From the NCBI GenBank assembly GCA_964649095.1, contig CAZYPH010000124.1:1-6429 (forward strand): a stretch of DNA of 6,429 nucleotides, read 5' to 3'. Origin of the DNA: CAZYPH01 sp964649095. Its GTDB lineage: Bacteria; Bdellovibrionota; UBA1018; UBA923. The position numbers were made by a program, and so were the translations under genes. This document shows, piece after piece, positions 1 to 5,417 of this stretch (positions within the stretch are counted from its first letter, which is position 1; the number at the start of each line of letters is the position of its first letter). The notes under the pieces are model-generated. The model ran no database searches. It was not told the origin of the DNA and saw nothing but the letters and a program-made list of their open reading frames with translations.

Positions 1-842
1 ACATCTAGTTCATTTTTATTTGTAGCATAGTCGATTTTGTATTTTTTATCAGTTAATACGCGAATCCCTACATTGCGAATGCGGTAGACAACCCCCGTCT
101 TCTCGACGGCAAACTGCACGATGGGGCTGTCTTCTTCCAAGATGAGGTTTGTATTTTTTGGAAGGTCTATTTTCACGACACTCTCGCCAGAGTTGACCAC
201 TTGATGCAAATCAAATGCATTTGTATGGAGTTCCGTAAGTAAGTCAATTTTAGACTCTGGCCCACGAACTTTGATCGTGTTTTTTACTAAACTAAACTTA
301 TTTAGTTTGAGACCTAATGGAACATCATTTTTTGTAATTAACTTGATCGGCACTTCTTTCGTTTTGTAAGGTTCCAACTTAAATACCAACGAATTTGGCG
401 TAATACTTTGGACGGCCACACCAATCGGCAATGCAATATTGTCGTTAAAAAAACGATAGGTAATGAGGCCCGGCTTCGAGCCGGTAAGATTAATGCGGAT
501 AGCCTCTTCTTTTCGATTGAGAATATTTCTCAAAAACGCTCGCGGGCCTGCTAAACGAAACTGGATTTTTTCCGGAAAATCATTCGCAACTACAAAATCA
601 GGCCCCGTGGCCACTTCAATGGGAACTTCTTTGGTTATTTCCACATTTCTCGAGCCAAGAACAAAAAACCAGAGTGCAATTGAAATGAGCAGACTAATTA
701 CTTTCAGACCCGGTTGAATGGTCACAAAGTCGCGCACCGTTTGCAGAAGGCGCTGTAAAAGTTTGGTTTTATATACAGCAGCACTGCCAAGCCTGACATC
801 TGTGCGTTTTTTATCGTTTTGACGACTACGTTTGTTGCTCAC
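1..842 (-). CDS. cdaR: YbbR-domain protein CdaR, regulator partner of diadenylate cyclase (C-terminus beyond window)
   Basis: The frame is open from a GTG at 842 to the left edge, giving 280 codons with no stop, so the C-terminus is missing. The GTG overlaps the cdaA stop in a GTGA arrangement, and a GAGGA Shine-Dalgarno lies 6 bases upstream inside cdaA; this decides the start. The protein has a basic N-terminus of about 40 residues, one membrane helix at about residues 46-62 ending in the LWFFVLGSRN stretch, then an extracytoplasmic part. That part holds YbbR-type beta repeats, one beginning near residue 67, a second near 160 (KEVPIKL) and a third near 250 that is cut off. In Firmicutes, CdaR binds the membrane cyclase CdaA and modulates c-di-AMP synthesis, and glmM follows the pair; that part lies outside this window. 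The family call rests on the helix plus repeat pattern and on position next to cdaA. The regulatory role here is inferred. Confidence 0.88.
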   Translation of the reverse strand, partial: MSNKRSRQNDKKRTDVRLGSAAVYKTKLLQRLLQTVRDFVTIQPGLKVISLLISIALWFFVLGSRNVEITKEVPIEVATGPDFVVANDFPEKIQFRLAGPRAFLRNILNRKEEAIRINLTGSKPGLITYRFFNDNIALPIGVAVQSITPNSLVFKLEPYKTKEVPIKLITKNDVPLGLKLNKFSLVKNTIKVRGPESKIDLLTELHTNAFDLHQVVNSGESVVKIDLPKNTNLILEEDSPIVQFAVEKTGVVYRIRNVGIRVLTDKKYKIDYATNKNELD

Positions 843-1732
843 GATTTTTCCTCGGTGCCCGCAGCGCTGGCCGATGTGTCGTGATGGGCATTGTGATTAG
901 AGCGAGGGCCAGCGTTGTCTTCAGACTCATTTAATTTAGTAGCCTCAGACTCCGTAGTATCAAGCGGTTCAATCTCTAAGTGCACGCTCAGTAAACTCGT
1001 GAGTTCTTCTTCGCTTAAGTTTTTATCCATGGCACCGTTTCGGACTAAATGTACTTTCCTAGTTTCTTCACTCACTAACACGACCAATGCATCGGTTTCT
1101 TCGGTCAAGCCAATTGCTGCTCGATGGCGGGTTCCAAGCTGTTTTGCGATGTTTGGGTCTTTGGAGAGTGGTAAAAAACACCCCGCCCCTGCGATACGCC
1201 CCTGAGTGATAATCACCGCACCATCGTGTACGGGCGAAGCGCTCAGAAAGAGGCTGAACAGCAATTCAGCTTTAACTTTGGCATCAATTTTTGAACCGGT
1301 CTCAATGAAGTTTTTTAAACCCATCTCTCGTTCAATAACAATTAGGGCTCCAAGGCGATTCGATGCCAATAAGTGCGCTGCTCGGGCCACTTCTGCGACG
1401 GTTTCTTGCTCTTCTTCGGTTGAGGCATTCGAGAAAAACGGGTTCTTACCCATGGTGGTGAGGGCTCGGCGAAGGTCATCTTGAAACAGCACGATTACAA
1501 TTAAAATGAGAGAGTCGAAAAAATAACTCAACACCCAGTGGACCGTAAATAAGTCCAACCTCACGGAAGCCACAAAAGCCAACGCCAATATACCAAGGCC
1601 GGTGACCATCTGCACGGCTCTCGTGCCACGTATTAGCAGCAGCACTCGGTAGACAATCAGCGATACTAAGACGATGTCTAGGATATCAATCCATCTAAAG
1701 TTACCGCCGACCGTAGCTACCAGTTCATTCAT
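839..1732 (-). CDS. cdaA: Membrane diadenylate cyclase CdaA (DisA_N / DAC domain)
   Basis: This enzyme condenses two ATP into cyclic di-AMP on the cytoplasmic side of the inner membrane. Counting from the ATG at 1732 (297 residues), three hydrophobic helices span about 16-34, 40-56 and 62-83. The DAC domain follows with the two signature motifs intact: DGA at 170-172 (SPVHDGAVII) and RHR at 202-204 (GTRHRAAIG). An in-frame TTG at 1738 would add two residues. The ATG is preferred because it puts DGA near residue 170, as in Listeria CdaA; neither start has a clear Shine-Dalgarno. The last roughly 40 residues form a polar, acidic, low-complexity tail rich in Ser, Glu, Asn and His, longer than in the usual ~270-residue protein. 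The gene lies 45 bp after ftsH and overlaps cdaR by 4 bases, so it is probably in one transcript with both. Confidence 0.97.
   Translation of the reverse strand: MNELVATVGGNFRWIDILDIVLVSLIVYRVLLLIRGTRAVQMVTGLGILALAFVASVRLDLFTVHWVLSYFFDSLILIVIVLFQDDLRRALTTMGKNPFFSNASTEEEQETVAEVARAAHLLASNRLGALIVIEREMGLKNFIETGSKIDAKVKAELLFSLFLSASPVHDGAVIITQGRIAGAGCFLPLSKDPNIAKQLGTRHRAAIGLTEETDALVVLVSEETRKVHLVRNGAMDKNLSEEELTSLLSVHLEIEPLDTTESEATKLNESEDNAGPRSNHNAHHDTSASAAGTEEKS
849..853 (-). promoter_or_regulatory. Shine-Dalgarno GAGGA for cdaR inside cdaA
   Basis: GAGGA on the minus strand lies 6 bases before the GTG at 842, within the last codons of cdaA. It supports the non-ATG start of cdaR and translational coupling of the two genes. 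Confidence 0.7.
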
Positions 1733-1777
1733 GAACAACCATTTCGTCTTAGTATCGCTGTTTGATGTTAAAAACGC

Positions 1778-3733
1778 TTAAGCCATTACTGGGGTTCCTG
1801 CGGCCCCTCCTGCTGGAGCTGGCGTCGTACCATCAGGCAATGTCGATGGTGTTGAGCCCGTATCACTGCTGTCGTCATTCGGCTTTTGAGCCACAACAAC
1901 TGCACGCTTAATCGTTTCCCCCGACACAATTGCATCAACCTCGGCACCATCAATTGACTCGTATTCCAATAGTGCCTTCGCAAGATTGTGCAAGATGTCT
2001 AATTTGTCGGTTAAGAGTTGTTTCGCCCGTTGGTAGTTGGATTCGACGATATGGCGAATCTCTTTATCAATCATGCGTGCTGTTTCTTCGGAGTAGTCTC
2101 GATGCTGAGCAATCTCACGTCCCAAAAAGATCGCTTCTTCTTTTTTGCCAAAGGTCAAAGGCCCTAATACGTCGCTCATACCCCATTCACACACCATACG
2201 ACGGGCCAAGTCGGTGGCCCGTTCGATGTCGTTTCCAGCACCTGTTGTTTTATGACCAAAAACGATTTCTTCGGCTAGGCGTCCACCCATTAAAAATGCG
2301 ATCGAGTTCTCAGCCTTTTCACGAGACAAACTCAATCGGTCTTCTTGAGGTAGTGTTTGGGTAACTCCCAAAGCCATCCCTCGTGGGATAATCGTTACTT
2401 TGTGAATAGGATCCATTCCGTCTAACAGCTTACCAACCAAAGTGTGGCCGGCTTCATGATAGGCGGTATTTTTCTTCTCTTCATCGGAGATAACCATTGA
2501 GCGCCGCTCGACACCCATGAGAACTTTATCTTTAGCGTCTTCAAAATCTTGATTCTCTAAGTATTTTTTCTCAGCACGGGCCGCGATTAATGCGGCTTCG
2601 TTTACCAAGTTTTCGATGTCAGCACCTGAGAAGCCTGGAGTCCCTCGAGCAATACTCTCAAGATTGACATTATCGGCCAACGGCGTGCGGCGCGTGTGGA
2701 CTTGCAAAATCTGTAAACGCCCTTTGACGTCGGGTTTATTCACGACCACGCGACGATCAAAACGCCCCGGACGCAACAACGCCGGATCTAAAACGTCTGG
2801 TCTGTTGGTCGCAGCCACCAAAATTACTCCAGTGTTGCCTTCAAAACCGTCCATCTCGACTAGTAGCTGGTTTAATGTTTGTTCGCGCTCGTCATGACCA
2901 CCGCCTAAGCCCGCACCCCGGTGGCGCCCCACGGCGTCGATTTCATCGATAAAAATAATACATGGTGCGTGTTTCTTGCCCTGCTCAAACAAATCGCGCA
3001 CGCGTGAAGCGCCTACGCCGACAAACATTTCCACGAAGTCGGAACCTGAAATTGAGAAAAATGGCACACCAGCCTCACCGGCAATGGCTCGCGCTAAAAG
3101 CGTCTTCCCTGTACCAGGAGGGCCCATCAACAAAACGCCTTTTGGAATACGTCCACCCAGACGGGTGAATTTTTTTGGGTCTTTCAGAAAGGCGATGATC
3201 TCTGTGAGTTCTTCTTTAGCTTCTTCAACACCTGCAACGTCTTTAAACGTCACTTTGTTCGTATTTTCCGACATCATGCGGGCGCGCGATTTGCCAAAAG
3301 ACATAGCCTTGCCGCCGCCCACTTGGATTTGGCGCATAAACACAAAAAACAGAACAAACAAAATCACCATAGGTAGCCATGAAATCAAGGCCTGCTGCCA
3401 TAGTGGGGTACGGTCTGCTCGTTCGTAGTTGAACTGTACTTCGTGTTTTTTAAAGTATTCGTTCCATTCTAAAGCATTTGGTTTGCTTTGCTCGCTAACG
3501 ACCACTTCGAAATATTTTTTTCCACCTTCAGCTGCCGAGTCGACTAGCGTGCCGTTGATGGTCTCGCCACGCAGGGTTACTTCTTTAACTTTGTGTGATT
3601 CTACAGCTTGAGTAAATTCGGAGAATGGCATTTCGCGACGCTGACGCGCGCCTGTTTCAAACAGTTTGAACAGGACAGCAAATACCAGGATCATAACGAC
3701 CCAAAGTGCGACAGTTTTGTGAGATTGTTTCAT
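1778..3733 (-). CDS. ftsH: ATP-dependent zinc metalloprotease FtsH
   Basis: FtsH is a hexameric AAA+ protease of the inner membrane that extracts and degrades damaged membrane proteins and short-lived regulators. The 651-residue protein shows the complete family layout. TM1 is at about 8-25, a periplasmic domain at 26-115 and TM2 at about 117-134. The ATPase core has Walker A GPPGTGKT at 204-211, Walker B IIFIDEID at 259-266 and the second region of homology around 309-327, with the arginine-finger segment RPGRFDR. The peptidase domain has HEAGH at 426-430, and the third zinc ligand is probably D502 in GAGNDIERAT. After residue about 615 comes a flexible tail rich in Pro, Gly, Ser and Thr, as is common and variable in the family. 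The start is an ATG with an AGGGGT-like ribosome site about 9 bases upstream. The gene follows tilS by about 140 bp and precedes cdaA. Confidence 0.99.
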   Translation of the reverse strand: MKQSHKTVALWVVMILVFAVLFKLFETGARQRREMPFSEFTQAVESHKVKEVTLRGETINGTLVDSAAEGGKKYFEVVVSEQSKPNALEWNEYFKKHEVQFNYERADRTPLWQQALISWLPMVILFVLFFVFMRQIQVGGGKAMSFGKSRARMMSENTNKVTFKDVAGVEEAKEELTEIIAFLKDPKKFTRLGGRIPKGVLLMGPPGTGKTLLARAIAGEAGVPFFSISGSDFVEMFVGVGASRVRDLFEQGKKHAPCIIFIDEIDAVGRHRGAGLGGGHDEREQTLNQLLVEMDGFEGNTGVILVAATNRPDVLDPALLRPGRFDRRVVVNKPDVKGRLQILQVHTRRTPLADNVNLESIARGTPGFSGADIENLVNEAALIAARAEKKYLENQDFEDAKDKVLMGVERRSMVISDEEKKNTAYHEAGHTLVGKLLDGMDPIHKVTIIPRGMALGVTQTLPQEDRLSLSREKAENSIAFLMGGRLAEEIVFGHKTTGAGNDIERATDLARRMVCEWGMSDVLGPLTFGKKEEAIFLGREIAQHRDYSEETARMIDKEIRHIVESNYQRAKQLLTDKLDILHNLAKALLEYESIDGAEVDAIVSGETIKRAVVVAQKPNDDSSDTGSTPSTLPDGTTPAPAGGAAGTPVMA

Positions 3734-3742
3734 GAGTGGTGC

Positions 3743-3750
3743 ACCCCTCT
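3743..3750 (-). promoter_or_regulatory. Probable ribosome binding site of ftsH
   Basis: AGAGGGGT on the minus strand lies 9 bases before the ftsH ATG. It is a fair but imperfect Shine-Dalgarno match and sits directly after the A6G repeat array. Confidence 0.5.
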
Positions 3751-3815
3751 TCTAGACTTTTTTGTAGACCTTTTTTGGTAGGCTCGTCTTTGGTTCTTTT
3801 TTATGGTTCTTTTTT
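3751..3815 (-). repeat. Degenerate 13-bp tandem array with A6G tracts upstream of ftsH
   Basis: Read on the minus strand, five 13-bp units abut. Units 1 and 2 are AAAAAAGAACCAT and AAAAAAGAACCAA, unit 3 is degenerate (AGACGAGCCTACC), and units 4 and 5 are AAAAAAGGTCTAC and AAAAAAGTCTAGA. The A6 runs begin at 3815, 3802, 3776 and 3763, spaced 13, 26 and 13. On the plus strand the first two copies appear as a perfect TGGTTCTTTTTTA tandem at 3791-3816. The array fills the proximal half of the tilS-ftsH gap and ends at the ftsH ribosome site, so it lies in the promoter or leader of ftsH. Its function is not known. Possible roles are a bent or flexible element, a transcript-stability or translation-enhancing leader, or simple slippage. 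Confidence 0.75.
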
Positions 3816-3872
3816 ATAAGTCCTTGTTTGGCTCTTACGTTTGATCGTATCACCAGAACTTAATTCAGAAAA

Positions 3873-4952
3873 TCAAGATTCCGCTAATTTTATGCGAAAG
3901 GCCTCAATAGTCACGCCAATATTGCCAGGCAATAAGATGGTACGTTTTTGCCTACTAGCAAGCCCCTTCAAGTACGAATTCTTAAGTTCCGTAAAATGTG
4001 CACGTTTGAGACTGTGTCCGGCCGCCATTACCGCGTTTTTGATATGCTCTTCAAATAATTCATAAGGCATCGTGCGCAGGTCACTCGTCCACAGTGCGCC
4101 TGTCGTGGCCCCCGGTACTTCTGCTGTCGAAACAGGGGCTGCCACGGATAACTCAGAAAAAAATTGGTGTATTTTGTCTGATGCGCCCGGTCGGATTTTT
4201 TCTAACAACGGCAACACATCGAGACGAACGGCATTACGCAAATACTGCCTATTGTCATTAGTCGCATCTTCGGAATATTCGATTCCAAAATAATCTGCAT
4301 ACGATTGGAGTTGTGATTTTTTTAGATCCAAAAACGGTCGATCTATTATTAATGACGATGACGATATCGGAAAACACCCGCGTTTTTCCATCAGAGTAAA
4401 ACTTTGTATTGAGGTGCCGCGCAATAACTTGATCAACGCGGTCTCTAAGTTATCATCCCAATGGTGGCCCGTAACGACGATCTTCGCCTTGACGGCATCG
4501 GCACAGCGCTGCAACTGCTGGTAACGCCAGGTGCGCATCGAAGCTTCAGAAAAACCACCCGCCTTGTTTGAGTTCATCGAACGATGGGCTACGTGCAATG
4601 CGGCGGCGGAGCTTTGCACCCCATCGATGATATTCTGAATGCAGCGTAAATCGTTTTCGATGGCCTTTTTGGATCGCACACCGTGATTGCCGTAAAAAAA
4701 ATGCACCTTCTGGCTCAAAGTGCGGTGTGTTTTTTTGTTGATGGCCGTCAAAATAGCATGCATCAGCACGCAAGAATCGACCCCGCCAGAAACAGCAACA
4801 AGCAGTGGGGGCCTTTCTGCTGGAGTATCTTGTGCCGTTGCCGCGTACTGGGCCAGATACTTATCAATAATCCGACTAACCACTTTAACGTGGTTTAAAT
4901 TACTAGACTTGATGCGAGACGTTGGTTGTGGACGTAATTTTCTTTGTTGCAC
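3873..4952 (-). CDS. tilS: tRNA(Ile)-lysidine synthetase TilS
   Basis: TilS uses ATP and lysine to convert the wobble cytidine of tRNA-Ile2 (anticodon CAU) to lysidine, changing its charging from Met to Ile and its decoding to AUA. In the 359 residues the PP-loop SGGVDS is at 55-60, followed by GNHGVR (88-93), RTWRYQQL (140-147), GHHWDDNLETALIKLLRG (162-179), RPFLDLKK (205-212) and NDNRQYLRN (232-240), all in the family's order. The protein ends after the first substrate-binding domain and seems to lack the separate C-terminal domain of the longer E. coli and Bacillus enzymes. The start is a GTG at 4952 with no visible Shine-Dalgarno. A second in-frame GTG at 4883 would put the PP-loop at 32-37, which is also normal, so the first 23 residues are uncertain. 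It is divergent from the tRNA-CAU gene and upstream of ftsH, a common pairing in bacteria. Confidence 0.96.
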   Translation of the reverse strand: MQQRKLRPQPTSRIKSSNLNHVKVVSRIIDKYLAQYAATAQDTPAERPPLLVAVSGGVDSCVLMHAILTAINKKTHRTLSQKVHFFYGNHGVRSKKAIENDLRCIQNIIDGVQSSAAALHVAHRSMNSNKAGGFSEASMRTWRYQQLQRCADAVKAKIVVTGHHWDDNLETALIKLLRGTSIQSFTLMEKRGCFPISSSSLIIDRPFLDLKKSQLQSYADYFGIEYSEDATNDNRQYLRNAVRLDVLPLLEKIRPGASDKIHQFFSELSVAAPVSTAEVPGATTGALWTSDLRTMPYELFEEHIKNAVMAAGHSLKRAHFTELKNSYLKGLASRQKRTILLPGNIGVTIEAFRIKLAES

Positions 4953-4969
4953 TATTAGGTCATCTAATA
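4953..4969. repeat. Short inverted repeat at the tilS start
   Basis: TATTAG, a 5-base spacer GTCAT, and CTAATA form a perfect 6-bp inverted repeat directly before the tilS GTG. A TAGTAT hexamer on the minus strand (4972-4967) could be a -10 box with a start of transcription inside this repeat, but no good -35 accompanies it. It may be an operator or chance in AT-rich DNA. Confidence 0.3.
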
Positions 4970-4971
4970 CT

Positions 4972-5043
4972 ATGAATAAAAATGTATTCCTGAAAAAGAC
5001 CTTGAGGTTATTGCCCTTAATAACCCTGTTATTGGTTGGGTAG
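4972..5043 (+). pseudogene. Signal-peptide-like 23-codon frame running into the tRNA (possible gene remnant or leader peptide)
   Basis: An ATG at 4972 opens a 23-residue frame that stops at a TAG formed by bases 8-10 of the tRNA. The peptide begins MNKNVFLKKTLRLLPL and ends ITLLLVG. A basic n-region followed by a leucine-rich hydrophobic core, ending just where a lipobox or cleavage site would be expected, is the pattern of a secreted protein or lipoprotein start. No Shine-Dalgarno is visible. It could be the 5' stump of a gene whose body was lost by a rearrangement ending at the tRNA, a tiny leader peptide, or chance in AT-rich DNA. The evidence is composition only. Confidence 0.3.
5006..5025. 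repeat. 7-bp inverted repeat just upstream of the tRNA
   Basis: GGTTATT and AATAACC flank the loop GCCCTT as a perfect inverted repeat, ending 8 bases before the tRNA 5' end. No T-run follows on either strand, so it is not a standard terminator. Its position fits a control site for the tRNA promoter or a leader hairpin next to the RNase P cut. It also lies inside the signal-peptide-like frame. Confidence 0.4.
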
Positions 5044-5110
5044 CTCAGTTGGTGAGAGCGGCGGATTCATAACCCGCAGGTCGGCGGTTCGACTCCGCCC
5101 CCAGCCACCA
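5034..5110 (+). tRNA. tRNA with anticodon CAU, probably elongator tRNA-Met
   Basis: The 77 bases fold as a complete cloverleaf. The acceptor GGTTGGG pairs with CCCAGCC (one G-U), the D stem is GCTC/GAGC, the anticodon loop is TTCATAA with CAT at 5068-5070, the variable loop is AGGTC, and the T arm is GGCGG-TTCGACT-CCGCC. The discriminator is A and the CCA end is encoded. The base of the anticodon loop has an A31-C39 mismatch. An initiator is ruled out by the paired first position (G1-C72) and the lack of three consecutive G-C pairs at 29-31/39-41. Between elongator Met and Ile2, the U4-A69 pair resembles E. coli elongator Met and not the C4-G69, C5-G68 pairs of E. coli Ile2, so Met is preferred. 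The gene is divergent from tilS and convergent with the 61-codon gene. Confidence 0.97.
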
Positions 5111-5128
5111 AGATTCCTATCAGAATCT
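5111..5128. terminator. Weak hairpin between the tRNA and the convergent small gene
   Basis: AGATTC and GAATCT flank a 6-base loop immediately after the tRNA CCA. The stem is short and AT-rich and no clean T-run follows on either strand, so it is at best a weak terminator or a 3' processing structure for the two converging transcripts. Confidence 0.25.
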
Positions 5129-5136
5129 CTTCAACT

Positions 5137-5322
5137 TTATTGATACGGCATTTTCAAGATTTCATACAAAAACCGAAACCCACCAGCGATTCCAACGATC
5201 GCGCCCACTACACACATCAAGACCACTGGCGCCATCAACAACGGTTTGTCCGTAATACTATTTAAGGTCTCGAGTAATTTTTGCACCGGATTTGGGGACG
5301 CATTGTTTGCTTGGTTCGTCAT
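5137..5322 (-). CDS. Small single-pass membrane protein of unknown function (61 aa)
   Basis: I do not recognise this protein. It has a polar N-terminus of about 27 residues, rich in Asn and Gln, then one strongly hydrophobic helix at about 28-48 and a short C-terminal tail FRFLYEILKMPYQ. The helix holds Gly at 40, 44, 47 and 48, a GxxxG-like spacing that suits helix packing or oligomerisation. The coding claim is supported by a strong Shine-Dalgarno GAGGAG 6 bases before the ATG and by the fit of the whole frame between the tRNA and the lspA control region. It is divergent from the lspA-like gene and shares with it an intergenic space containing two tandem palindromes, so the two may be controlled together. 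Topology with the N-terminus in the cytoplasm or the periplasm cannot be decided. Confidence 0.75.
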   Translation of the reverse strand: MTNQANNASPNPVQKLLETLNSITDKPLLMAPVVLMCVVGAIVGIAGGFRFLYEILKMPYQ

Positions 5323-5328
5323 AGATGG

Positions 5329-5334
5329 CTCCTC
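5329..5334 (-). promoter_or_regulatory. Strong Shine-Dalgarno GAGGAG of the 61-aa gene
   Basis: GAGGAG on the minus strand is followed by 6 bases and the ATG at 5322. It is the best ribosome site in the window and is the main evidence that this short frame is translated. Confidence 0.75.
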
Positions 5335-5337
5335 GAT

Positions 5338-5369
5338 TATTAGTTTTAAACTACTATTAGTTTCAAACT
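5338..5369. promoter_or_regulatory. Tandem palindromes, candidate operator between the small gene and lspA
   Basis: TATTAGTTTNAAACT occurs twice, at 5338-5352 and 5355-5369, identical except for the central base and with a 17-bp period. Each copy contains an 11-bp palindrome, AGTTT-N-AAACT (centres 5347 and 5364). Paired palindromes of this size between divergent genes are typical of binding sites for a dimeric regulator. The sequence is not one I can assign to a known regulator. A TTGAAA/TAATAA pair overlaps the repeats on the minus strand but would start transcription inside the ribosome site, so no promoter is claimed. Confidence 0.5.
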
Positions 5370-5417
5370 GTAACGGTTTGTTTGAATCAATTTTGACGCA
5401 TACCCATCAGCCGGTCA

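Noticed and set aside
463..717. Plus-strand 84-codon frame
   Set aside because: It lies wholly antisense to cdaR, whose frame is open and has the YbbR membrane helix and repeats.
1930..2364. Plus-strand 144-codon frame opposite ftsH
   Set aside because: Antisense to the FtsH peptidase domain, no domain or ribosome site, Cys/Arg/Ser-rich composition typical of a shadow frame.
2976..3428. Plus-strand 150-codon frame opposite ftsH
   Set aside because: Antisense to the FtsH ATPase core; explained by codon bias of the real gene.
5002..5032. tRNA promoter TTGAGG - 19 bp - TGTTAT
   Set aside because: Spacing is long, both boxes are poor and the -10 would abut the mature tRNA end.
4720..5043. 107-codon plus-strand frame covering the tilS start and the signal-peptide-like region
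   Set aside because: Its first 84 codons are antisense to tilS and look random. Only the part from the ATG at 4972 has a meaningful pattern, so that part is reported alone.
5034..5110. tRNA as an att site of an integrated element
   Set aside because: No second copy of the tRNA 3' end, no integrase and no mobile genes are present in the window.
5111..5128. Standard rho-independent terminator after the tRNA
   Set aside because: The stem has only 6 AT-rich pairs and no T-run, so it is listed as a weak candidate only.
5337..5366. Minus-strand promoter TTGAAA - 18 bp - TAATAA for the 61-aa gene
   Set aside because: Transcription would begin at about 5330, inside the GAGGAG ribosome site that the gene clearly seems to use.
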